A stretch of 6,850 nucleotides of DNA from an uncultured Lachnospiraceae bacterium (GTDB taxonomy: Bacteria > Bacillota_A > Clostridia > Lachnospirales > Lachnospiraceae), in assembly GCA_947178085.1 (NCBI GenBank), contig CAMWWS010000142.1, forward strand, positions 1-6,850, written 5' to 3'. The position numbers and the translations under genes were made by a program. This document shows, piece after piece, positions 1-4,572 of this stretch (its first letter is position 1; every line of letters begins with the position of its first letter). The notes beneath the pieces are model-generated. The model was not told where the DNA came from, ran no database searches, and saw only the letters and a program-made list of their open reading frames with translations.

Positions 1-179
1 TTATCTATCTCATATGTCTCATATGTATAGTTATTATTTGTTACAGAATCCTGATTCTTGGAAGTTTCTGTTTCTGTCTGTATCGCATTCCCGGTATCAG
101 GTTTCTGGGAAGTCTCATTTTTATTATCCTGCGGTTCCTTTGTTACAGGGATTTCATTCCCGCTGACTGTCGGTTCCAT
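1..179 (-). CDS. N-terminal part of an unknown Thr/Asn/Glu-rich protein (cut by window edge)
   Basis: This is an open frame of 59 complete codons that starts at ATG 179-177 and runs off the left edge without a stop. A good ribosome binding site (AGAGAGG, six bases before the ATG) supports the start. The start lies inside the 3' end of the preceding 125-codon gene, overlapping it by 37 bp, so the two are probably translationally coupled. The visible part begins MEPTVSGNEIPVTKEPQ and is hydrophilic and low in complexity: many Thr, Asn, Glu and Gln, then a tyrosine-containing YTYETYEI stretch. There is no signal peptide or membrane segment in what can be seen. The composition resembles an extended linker or surface-exposed tail. 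I do not recognise the protein. Its position after an ssDNA-binding-like gene suggests a phage or mobile-element protein, which is inference from context only. Confidence 0.6.
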   Translation of the reverse strand, partial: MEPTVSGNEIPVTKEPQDNKNETSQKPDTGNAIQTETETSKNQDSVTNNNYTYETYEID

Positions 180-520
180 AAAATACCTCTCTTTTTCTTT
201 CCGGGCAGCGTCCTTATATGGATCACCGCTACCAGACAAACTCCCACGGTTACAAATTCGATATTACAGGTGCAGTTTTTTACCTGATAATAGCTTATTG
301 TCTGCTCCAGACTGTCTTCAAATACTTTACCGAATTCCTTTGCATTGTCAAACTCTTTCGGGTTGAAGGACAGCATCCGGATATAGTCGTCACTCTCAGG
401 AGTGGGAGGATGTATATTGATTAATGTTTCCGGCTGCCTGTCCTTTATCTGTGCAGTGCCCTTATATACAAAAATCGCTATGAATAATATTACATCTGTT
501 ATGAATATTGCCGTATTCAT
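143..520 (-). CDS. Small membrane protein of unknown function, 125 aa
   Basis: The gene starts at ATG 520, 15 bp after the stop of the ssDNA-binding-like gene, with a G-rich but imperfect ribosome binding site (GGGGGT) about eight bases upstream. Residues 4-19 (AIFITDVILFIAIFVY) form an N-terminal membrane anchor. A hydrophilic middle (20-82) with several acidic residues follows, then C83 and C85, a second hydrophobic stretch at about 86-102, and a basic tail (GKKKRGILWNRQ). Two membrane passes with a central loop are plausible. I recognise no family. In inovirus genomes small membrane proteins commonly follow the ssDNA-binding gene, and this one has the same position and strand, so a minor coat or morphogenesis role is possible but unproven. 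The last 12 codons overlap the next gene. Confidence 0.6.
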   Translation of the reverse strand: MNTAIFITDVILFIAIFVYKGTAQIKDRQPETLINIHPPTPESDDYIRMLSFNPKEFDNAKEFGKVFEDSLEQTISYYQVKNCTCNIEFVTVGVCLVAVIHIRTLPGKKKRGILWNRQSAGMKSL

Positions 521-535
521 TTCCGGATACCCCCG

Positions 536-826
536 TTAAGACTTTGTCTTTTCATTTTCTTTCACTTTGTCATTTATGGCATCCTTTAAAACTATGACAT
601 CTGAAAGGGTTGCCCTTCCTTCAAATCCAGGCTCATACTGGAAGTCGCATACATCTCCCTGATGCAGTTTATAATCATGATAGCTGAATTCTGAACCGCA
701 TGTAATTCCGGCACACTCTGAATTTTCAATCTCATAATCCGTAAAATTCTTGCTGAAATAGTACTGGACGAATTCCCTTCCGTTTTTGGTCTTTCCTTTT
801 TTGAATCCTAAAATTGTAACTTTCAT
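536..826 (-). CDS. Putative inovirus-type ssDNA-binding protein (OB-fold, gpV-like), 96 aa
   Basis: This protein would coat the single-stranded phage genome in the cytoplasm before extrusion, the role of gene V protein in filamentous phages. The evidence is architecture rather than a diagnostic motif. It is short (96 aa) and beta-rich, and opens with a strand followed by a basic turn (MKVTILGFKKGKTKNGREF). A central segment reads SEFSYHDYKLHQGDVCDF, and the end of the core has the pattern QYEPGFEGRATLSDVIVL, which fits the last strands of small OB-fold ssDNA-binding proteins of Gram-positive inoviruses and plasmids. The tail after residue 80 is charged (KVKENEKTK), as in many ssDNA-binding proteins. 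The start is supported by GAGG eight bases upstream. It sits in a tight operon between a 63-aa and a 125-aa gene. Another small OB-fold or plasmid copy-control protein remains possible. Confidence 0.5.
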   Translation of the reverse strand: MKVTILGFKKGKTKNGREFVQYYFSKNFTDYEIENSECAGITCGSEFSYHDYKLHQGDVCDFQYEPGFEGRATLSDVIVLKDAINDKVKENEKTKS

Positions 827-884
827 CTCTTTTTCCTCTTTTCTCTCTCTTTTTTTTTATAATAACTGCTTCGCAGGTTATTAT
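826..884 (-). promoter_or_regulatory. Hairpin plus all-purine leader before the ssDNA-binding-like gene
   Basis: On the minus-strand transcript the stop codon of the 63-aa gene is the first part of a hairpin (859-884). It has seven pairs ATAATAA/TTATTAT, a one-base bulge, four pairs CTGC/GCAG and a three-base loop. It is followed by 33 bases that are purines only (complement of 826-858), starting with eight A, and containing the GAGG ribosome binding site. It is not an intrinsic terminator for the minus strand because A residues, not U, follow. A role in mRNA processing, uncoupling of the two genes or autoregulation by the ssDNA-binding protein is possible; gpV of M13 is a translational repressor. 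The function is inference. Confidence 0.4.
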
Positions 885-1075
885 CAGATTACATCAGCTG
901 AGTATATTTCACCTGTTAATATGCTTTCCCATAATTCATATCCTGAATATTTATCAAGACCGATATATATATAATCCCTGTTCATGATAAGGTCATCATT
1001 CTCTATATGCTGCACGCATTCTATTTTTCCGAACAGCTCTACTGCGACCGGGTATGTCATTATGCTTTTTGACAT
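884..1075 (-). CDS. Unknown small protein, 63 aa
   Basis: The start at ATG 1075 is well supported by AAAAGGAG about nine bases upstream. The protein is soluble-looking, slightly acidic and rich in aromatic residues (MSKSIMTYPVAVELF at the start, RDYIYIGLDKYSGYELW in the middle), with no membrane segment and only one cysteine (C20). No conserved motif or family is recognised. It is the first gene downstream of the 288-bp structured noncoding region and is followed by the ssDNA-binding-like gene with a hairpin in between, so it is probably part of the replication or early module of the element. A structured domain made mostly of beta strands is likely from the alternating pattern, but no function can be assigned. 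Confidence 0.6.
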   Translation of the reverse strand: MSKSIMTYPVAVELFGKIECVQHIENDDLIMNRDYIYIGLDKYSGYELWESILTGEIYSADVI

Positions 1076-1148
1076 TATCTGAAACTCCTTTTAGTATTTT
1101 CCTATGTAAGTTTTGTTATTAATAATTTATTTTGGGCTGTGTGGCTGC

Positions 1149-1264
1149 GTGGAGCTGATACAACCTCTTCCGCCGAAAGTAATTTTTCCTAAAAAATCAG
1201 GAATACCTAATTTTTTTTAACGGAAAAATTCCTTCCTCTGGTCGTTCCTTTGTATCAGCTCCAC
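1149..1264. repeat. 15-bp perfect inverted repeat enclosing a second long hairpin
   Basis: GTGGAGCTGATACAA at 1149-1163 is exactly complementary to 1250-1264. The 86-nt interior folds again: AATTTTTCC (1181-1189) pairs with 1222-1230. Inside that, AAAAAAT (1191-1197) pairs with 1210-1216 and AGG (1199-1201) with CCT (1206-1208) around a four-base loop. Single-stranded DNA of either polarity, or an RNA, would therefore form a stable two-tier stem. It lies directly beside the hairpin at 1267-1309. Confidence 0.8.
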
Positions 1265-1266
1265 CA

Positions 1267-1309
1267 GTTTGAGCAGTTCCGGTAACACCTTTACCGGACC
1301 TACTCAAAC
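1267..1309. repeat. Hairpin with 7-bp and 8-bp stems around a symmetric internal loop
   Basis: GTTTGAG (1267-1273) pairs with CTCAAAC (1303-1309), and TCCGGTAA (1278-1285) pairs with TTACCGGA (1291-1298). The two stems are separated by a 4x4 internal loop (CAGT/CCTA) and capped by a five-base loop (CACCT). It starts two bases after the right arm of the larger inverted repeat. There is no T-run after it on either strand, so it is not a typical terminator. An extended, slightly imperfect hairpin of this size is compatible with a filamentous phage packaging signal or a replication origin arm. Confidence 0.7.
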
Positions 1310-1363
1310 AGGCCAATCTACTGTATCGGTATATATGAAGTGTACTGAATCATATGTTTAGCT

Positions 1364-1546
1364 TCATGAATTATTTTCTTCAACACTGAGTACTCTCTGG
1401 CATCCGGGAAATCCTTTTCCAAGATGTACATACAGTCCGCCTACATTCAGACATGGTTTGTATGAACTGTATTTCTTTGTGCGTTTTGCTCGTTTGCCTG
1501 TCCTGAAATCTTCCTTTACTACTGTATAAATATATTCTTTTTCCAT
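1364..1546 (-). CDS. Small basic protein of unknown function, 60 aa
   Basis: The start chosen is ATG 1546, preceded by AAAGGTGA at a good distance. An in-frame ATG at 1570 (adding MVLRKGEH) is also possible because GAGGT lies five bases before it. The N-terminal half is strongly basic (FRTGKRAKRTKKYSSYK, residues 14-30). The C-terminal half carries a compact pattern NVGGLYVHLGKGFPGCQRVL (34-53), which looks like a conserved core with glycines and a cysteine. I have the impression that this core recurs in small proteins of clostridial mobile elements but cannot verify it. A nucleic-acid-binding role would fit the charge. It is the first gene of the minus-strand left cluster and is separated from the next gene by the structured noncoding region. 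Confidence 0.55.
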   Translation of the reverse strand: MEKEYIYTVVKEDFRTGKRAKRTKKYSSYKPCLNVGGLYVHLGKGFPGCQRVLSVEENNS

Positions 1547-1570
1547 GTGTTCACCTTTTCTTAAAACCAT

Positions 1571-1819
1571 TGATACCTCAGGAAGCGCGGCCGTCTCTGT
1601 TCCTGTATTTGTTTAGGGCGCCCATTTCTCAATGATTTTGTTTTCCTTGTTCTCGCACAAGCGCAGGATGCGGAGTAAGCGCCTTTACTTCCACCGGATA
1701 TTCACGGTTTATGAAGTATTGGTATTAGTTCTGTCCTTTTTGTGGGACTTTGTGCATGATAAACTATAGACACCCATCAATAATTAAACACACACTACAA
1801 AGAAAGGGGGTGATGTCTT
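1571..1819. other. Noncoding leader region upstream of the left cluster and the 40-codon gene
   Basis: This divergent spacer must hold the promoters of the minus-strand left cluster and of the plus-strand 40-codon gene, but no clear -35/-10 pair stands out. It contains the palindrome GGGCGCCC at 1616-1623 and a short hairpin GGAGTAA/TTACTTC near 1671-1691. On the minus strand a 15-codon frame (1625-1578) ends exactly at the ribosome binding site of the alternative start at 1570, resembling a leader peptide. On the plus strand a 45-codon frame (1632-1769) lacks a ribosome binding site. None is strong enough to call a gene. Confidence 0.35.
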
Positions 1820-1942
1820 ATGAATGCTGGCAGAATATTTGCTGATTCGATAGTGAGAATGAATGAACAACTCCCAGTTCTGATTCCCATTATTCTTATT
1901 CTGATTATTGCCAACAAACTTATTAAAAGTAAATCACTCTGA
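1820..1942 (+). CDS. 40-aa single-pass membrane peptide (signal-less coat-like or toxin-like)
   Basis: This gene is too short for ordinary ORF cut-offs. It starts at ATG 1820 with a very strong ribosome binding site (AAAGGGGGTGAT, about five bases before the ATG) and is followed ten bases after its stop by a Rho-independent terminator, so it is a small, self-contained, probably highly expressed unit. The peptide has an amphipathic N-terminus (MNAGRIFADSIVRMNEQ), one membrane segment at about 18-33 (LPVLIPIILILIIANK) and a basic end with three lysines (KLIKSKSL). This three-part layout matches major coat proteins of filamentous phages made without a signal peptide, as in phage Pf3. It also matches small hydrophobic type I toxins. 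Its strand is opposite to the phage structural genes, which argues somewhat against the coat reading. Confidence 0.6.
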   Translation: MNAGRIFADSIVRMNEQLPVLIPIILILIIANKLIKSKSL

Positions 1943-1951
1943 TTTCTTTTT

Positions 1952-1980
1952 CCCCTGATTGATTTCAGGGGCTTTCTTTA
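1952..1980 (+). terminator. Rho-independent terminator of the 40-codon gene
   Basis: CCCCTGA (1952-1958) pairs with TCAGGGG (1965-1971) around a six-base loop and is followed by a T-rich tract (CTTTCTTTAT). It starts ten bases after the TGA of the 40-codon gene. Confidence 0.85.
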
Positions 1981-2029
1981 TAAATTAAATTTTACAACTC
2001 GGAAATTGAAAATAAATTTAAAAAATCCG

Positions 2030-2058
2030 TTGACAAAATATATTAAGTGTAGTATTCT
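2030..2058 (+). promoter_or_regulatory. Vegetative promoter of the tRNA-Gly gene
   Basis: A perfect -35 box TTGACA (2030-2035), 17 bp of AT-rich spacer and a -10 box TATTCT (2053-2058) are followed by about 50 bp of leader before the tRNA. The strength fits a stable RNA gene. It lies downstream of the preceding terminator, so the tRNA is independently transcribed. Confidence 0.75.
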
Positions 2059-2110
2059 ATTATTTGTCTGAAAGAGATGGTAATAAATACTTCTATCAGA
2101 TAAGTAATAT

Positions 2111-2183
2111 GCGCGAGTGGCTCAGTTGGTGGAGCGCGACCTTGCCAAGGTCGAGGCCGCGGGTTCGAGTCCCGTCTCGCGCT
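2111..2183 (+). tRNA. tRNA-Gly (anticodon GCC)
   Basis: A full cloverleaf can be folded. The acceptor GCGCGAG pairs with CTCGCGC (2176-2182). The D stem is GCTC/GAGC, the anticodon stem is CGACC/GGTCG with loop TTGCCAA giving anticodon GCC, and the T arm has the stem GCGGG/CCCGT and loop TTCGAGT. The discriminator base is T73, normal for bacterial tRNA-Gly. CCA is not encoded. The gene has its own promoter and terminator. The integrase gene ends 48 bp beyond its 3' end, so its 3' half is the likely attachment site. Confidence 0.97.
2138..2183. other. Probable phage attachment site core in the tRNA 3' half
   Basis: Tyrosine recombinases of phages and integrative elements commonly recombine in the anticodon or T arm to the 3' end of a tRNA gene, with the integrase gene immediately beyond the 3' end, exactly as here. 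No second copy of the tRNA 3' end occurs within the window, so the other att site would lie outside it, or the tRNA is in an unintegrated circular genome. The exact core cannot be fixed from one copy. Confidence 0.55.
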
Positions 2184-2196
2184 CTACCCTAAAACG

Positions 2197-2222
2197 TACC
2201 TGGTATTTTACCAGGTATTTTT
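2197..2222 (+). terminator. Rho-independent terminator after tRNA-Gly
   Basis: TACCTGGTA (2197-2205) pairs perfectly with TACCAGGTA (2209-2217) around a TTT loop and is followed by five T. It ends nine bases before the integrase stop codon on the other strand, so it may also stop convergent transcription. If the tRNA is an integration target, this terminator lies on the phage side and replaces the one displaced by integration. Confidence 0.85.
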
Positions 2223-2230
2223 GTTTACAG

Positions 2231-3301
2231 TTACAGTTTAAAATCCAGCCCTTGCTGCATGAAAGCAAGGAGTGTCTGGTAATTATCCTTATAAGTCAGG
2301 ATATAATTCTTTTCCGTCGTTATCATCTCGGAATGACCAAGAAGATCACTTATATATCTTGTTGGCATTCCTGAAGCGTGCAGCATGGTTGCGAACGTCT
2401 TCCGGATCATATGCGTGTTGAAGTAGTTTATCTCACAAAACTGACATAGTTTTCTTAGAGTTCTGTCGAGGGAGCGAACCAATACGGTACCTTTTCCGTC
2501 ATATGCAAGGTTCTGGTTCTCATACTTACAATTATCATGATGCTTCCGGAGCAGCTGCAAGATATATACTGCTTCAGGAAGAAGAGGGATCTCACGCACC
2601 GAGTAGATTGTTTTAGTATCCTCAACAACTCTATAGACCATAGGACCGGCGCGCCTGCCTTCCTCGTCACGATTATAAAACTTGGAAGCCGTCTTATAAA
2701 TCCTTACAACGTTACGCTGCAGATCAATATCCTTCCAACTCAGAGAAGCCAGTTCACCGACCCGCAGGCCGAGAAAGAAGTTCAGGACAAGGCAGAGGGA
2801 CGCAGAACGCTTCAGGGGATATATATTCTTAACCACTACCATATCTATAAGCTTTTCTACATCCGTCTTAGAAACAGCAAAATCCTGATGAAAATCCGAA
2901 ACAATCTTTCCGTCCGGAATATATCGTCGAATCATTTCCCAGTCAAGAAGCCTTGCTCCTCCAAGATTCAGATCCTTAGCGTAAACCATTACATTATTGA
3001 CTATCTGAAATATCCTCCGGAACTCTTTTGATGTTATATTTCCGCAGCCGATAACTATTTCCGTAAGAAAGCGGATAATTGTATTCTCATCCAATTTAGT
3101 TATACTGCAGCTCTCTATCCAGTTTCCGGAATAATATCTATTATAAGTAACCTCGATACGGTCACAGCTCTGAGCCTTTATAACGTTAAGCTTCATCCTG
3201 AACCACTGTTTATAGACTTCCTGGAAAGAAACTTCATCAGCTCCGGACTGAGTAATAGCTCCGCTGCTGTATCCCAGGTTGATCCACTCATCAACATTCA
3301 T
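2231..3301 (-). CDS. int: Phage integrase, tyrosine recombinase family, 356 aa
   Basis: The enzyme would catalyse site-specific integration and excision of the phage at the tRNA-Gly gene. The C-terminal catalytic domain is complete. Arg180 lies in LGLRVGEL, Lys230 in the beta-hairpin EDTKTIYSVREIPL, His297 and Arg300 in THMIRKTFATMLHASGM, His323 in LLGHSEM, and the nucleophile Tyr333 in TTEKNYI. Residues 25-110 form the SAM-like core-binding domain, and the first 70 residues should contain the arm-binding part. Length is normal for phage integrases. The start at ATG 3301 has AAAGGA eight bases upstream. The gene reads in the same direction as the Zot gene but is separated from it by 523 bp of structured noncoding DNA, so it probably has its own promoter. 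No excisionase gene is evident beside it. Confidence 0.95.
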   Translation of the reverse strand: MNVDEWINLGYSSGAITQSGADEVSFQEVYKQWFRMKLNVIKAQSCDRIEVTYNRYYSGNWIESCSITKLDENTIIRFLTEIVIGCGNITSKEFRRIFQIVNNVMVYAKDLNLGGARLLDWEMIRRYIPDGKIVSDFHQDFAVSKTDVEKLIDMVVVKNIYPLKRSASLCLVLNFFLGLRVGELASLSWKDIDLQRNVVRIYKTASKFYNRDEEGRRAGPMVYRVVEDTKTIYSVREIPLLPEAVYILQLLRKHHDNCKYENQNLAYDGKGTVLVRSLDRTLRKLCQFCEINYFNTHMIRKTFATMLHASGMPTRYISDLLGHSEMITTEKNYILTYKDNYQTLLAFMQQGLDFKL

Positions 3302-3474
3302 ACGACTTATCCTTTCTGCAGTAAATTTCCTTGTTGATTCATATCGATTAAATTATAAATTGTTAAAGATATCCACTTTTAATATAATTGAGAGAGGGTT
3401 TTTGAATCATGCTTCAAGTAAGAATGATGGTGTAAACGGGTTCCTCCTACCCCTTCAAGGATACTCAAATTTGC

Positions 3475-3507
3475 ATGATTTTTAAGCGCCCTATGGGCAA
3501 AAATCAT
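3475..3507. repeat. Two-tier hairpin in the integrase upstream region
   Basis: ATGATTTTT (3475-3483) pairs with AAAAATCAT (3499-3507), and inside it GCCC (3488-3491) pairs with GGGC (3495-3498) around a TAT loop, with AAGC bulged on one side. The left part can alternatively pair with 3405-3412, giving two mutually exclusive folds upstream of the integrase gene. Either an attenuator-like switch or a DNA structural signal is possible. Confidence 0.6.
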
Positions 3508-3602
3508 TAGGCTGTGAGGGGATAACCGTCACCCACACCACCAACATTATTGACTAAAGCCGGAAGCAATACAAACCTATAATTTTAGATAATAATTCCT
3601 TG

Positions 3603-3695
3603 TTAGCTACTATAAATTATTCCATATAAAATACAAGATATGGAAACGGACGCTAAAGCACGGACCCAAGTATAATCTTTTCCCGTTACTGACAT
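3603..3695 (-). CDS. Possible 30-aa membrane peptide, weakly supported
   Basis: A minus-strand frame from ATG 3695 to TAA 3603 encodes 30 residues: a polar start (MSVTGKDYTWVR) followed by a hydrophobic stretch (ALASVSISCILYGIIYSS). AGGG lies about four bases before the ATG, which is a modest ribosome binding site. It reads in the same direction as the Zot and integrase genes, and minor coat proteins of filamentous phages (pVII, pIX) are of this size. Against it, one arm of the long inverted repeat (3656-3665) lies within the frame, which suggests that the DNA is conserved for structure rather than coding. Confidence 0.2.
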   Translation of the reverse strand: MSVTGKDYTWVRALASVSISCILYGIIYSS

Positions 3696-3763
3696 GTTTC
3701 CCTATCAAATTATAGAATCGATTTTACTCTTTACAAAGCGCCCATGGGTTCCCGTCCGTGCTT
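3656..3763. repeat. Long-range 10-bp inverted repeat with 88-bp loop
   Basis: AAGCACGGAC (3656-3665) is exactly complementary to GTCCGTGCTT (3754-3763), and the pairing can continue imperfectly outward through CGCTA and TTAACG. Within the loop are a second short pair arm GTTTCC (3696-3701, matching GGAAAC 3642-3647 outside) and the palindrome CCCATGGG (3741-3748). The hexamer ACGGAC is also repeated at 3646-3651 and 3660-3665. Such iterons and long arms are compatible with a replication origin, which is inference. Confidence 0.6.
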
Positions 3764-3824
3764 CTTAACGCTGGATATTAAAAAAATACGGTCAAGGAAA
3801 AATGGGAGTGAAGAACTCCAAACT

Positions 3825-4562
3825 TTAACCTTCAGCCGGCTCTGCTTCAGTTTCTACTTCTTTTTTTGCATCATCCTGCGATACTGGCAGGGCCAAAGGC
3901 CACACAATCGCGGGGCCCCTTTTTTCCCCACGATTATGTGTCTTTTGGCCCGGTGTGTCAAAATGATTGTAAGAATCGTAGATCTGGAAGACGCGGCTGC
4001 TTCCGACAAAGAAATTGCTCTCCACGTGCTGCTTTATAGGATACCAGCGCTTAACAGCTACATATAGGTTATCATGGGTAAACAGACCTACAAAAAAACC
4101 AATATAGCCGAAGCGGCTTACCTTTCTATGTATCTGTTCGTACTCGATAAGGCTGCGTATCTGACGGTCTAACATTCTGTCAAACTGTGCTGCTAAAATA
4201 ATGTCATAGCCATAATGACGGTGCTGGGAAAAGAATGAGAGCCATCCGTTCCGGCTTACATTCTGCCATTCACGGGAATTAAACAGCAGCTGAGCTTCAT
4301 CTATAATCAGGAGAACTTCACCCTCCTTCAGACGTCTTCCAAGATGATCAGAAAGACGCCTGGCAAACTGCAGAAGACGCTCCGGAAGAAGACGATCATT
4401 CGCAACATAAAGATAAACACCCTTGCAATGCCGGATTGCGCTTGTATTAACATAAAAGTTACCGATAATGACACACTTACGCATACGAAGGCGAGAACGA
4501 ATCTCTTTCGCAGTGTGCAGACTTTTGCCGGAGCCTGGAGTTCCGGAATATAATTCGATCAT
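3825..4562 (-). CDS. zot: Zot/pI-like filamentous phage assembly ATPase, 245 aa
   Basis: Zonula occludens toxin domain proteins of inoviruses are inner-membrane-associated ATPases that drive phage assembly and extrusion. This one has a perfect Walker A (GTPGSGKS, residues 7-14), a Walker B strand with acidic pair VLLIIDEAQ (83-91, Asp88/Glu89), and the family-typical HRHYGYDIILAAQ with Gln126 at the sensor position. No long transmembrane helix follows the ATPase domain; only a short hydrophobic patch (153-161) is seen. The protein ends in a Glu/Lys-rich tail, so it lacks the periplasmic domain of the Vibrio and Pseudomonas proteins. That is expected in a host without an outer membrane. The start is firm: AAGGAGGT overlaps the stop of the pVI-like gene ten bases upstream. 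It is the last gene of the morphogenesis operon. The name reflects homology, not toxicity. Confidence 0.93.
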   Translation of the reverse strand: MIELYSGTPGSGKSLHTAKEIRSRLRMRKCVIIGNFYVNTSAIRHCKGVYLYVANDRLLPERLLQFARRLSDHLGRRLKEGEVLLIIDEAQLLFNSREWQNVSRNGWLSFFSQHRHYGYDIILAAQFDRMLDRQIRSLIEYEQIHRKVSRFGYIGFFVGLFTHDNLYVAVKRWYPIKQHVESNFFVGSSRVFQIYDSYNHFDTPGQKTHNRGEKRGPAIVWPLALPVSQDDAKKEVETEAEPAEG

Positions 4563-4572
4563 ATATACCTCC

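Larger units (their letters stand above)
1076..1363. other. 288-bp noncoding region, candidate ssDNA-phage origin or packaging region
   Basis: No convincing reading frame lies here on either strand; the longest minus-strand ATG frame near 1350 is 11 codons. The region holds two adjacent strong secondary structures, listed separately: the nested inverted repeat 1149-1264 and the hairpin 1267-1309. It also contains AT-rich flanks at 1090-1135 and 1310-1360. Long perfect arms in noncoding DNA next to an ssDNA-binding-like gene are what the intergenic regions of filamentous phages look like (hairpins for packaging and for plus- and minus-strand initiation). The function is an inference from structure and context. 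Confidence 0.5.
3302..3824. other. 523-bp intergenic region with hairpins and repeats, between Zot and integrase genes
   Basis: There is no substantial gene here; the plus-strand frames are incidental. From the integrase side it holds an AT-rich leader (3310-3400), a structured segment (3405-3510) with alternative pairings of AATCATGC 3405-3412 with 3473-3480, the hairpin 3475-3507, and another AT-rich stretch (3570-3640). A long-range inverted repeat lies at 3656-3665/3754-3763, and a weak 5-bp hairpin (3805-3819) lies just after the Zot stop. The position after the last morphogenesis gene is where inoviruses usually keep noncoding replication and packaging signals. It also must contain the integrase promoter and possibly operators. 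Confidence 0.5.

Noticed and set aside
58..424. Plus-strand frames of 102 and 68 codons at the left end
   Set aside because: Antisense to two minus-strand genes with good ribosome binding sites; composition and lack of start signals speak against them.
1632..1769. Plus-strand 45-codon frame with a basic start and hydrophobic end
   Set aside because: Resembles a small membrane peptide, but there is no ribosome binding site before ATG 1632 and the strong unit at 1820 follows it separately.
2117..2374. Plus-strand 85-codon frame across tRNA-Gly and the integrase 3' end
   Set aside because: It translates the tRNA gene and the antisense of the integrase; no ribosome binding site and no independent coding signal.
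2537..3031. Plus-strand 164-codon frame
   Set aside because: Antisense to the integrase, whose catalytic residues are all intact on the minus strand.
3279..3485. Plus-strand 68-codon frame upstream of the integrase
   Set aside because: Starts inside the integrase gene in antisense and runs through structured noncoding DNA; no start signal.
3805..3819. Five-base-pair hairpin after the Zot stop as terminator
   Set aside because: Stem too short and the T-run offset by a base; mentioned only as part of the intergenic region.
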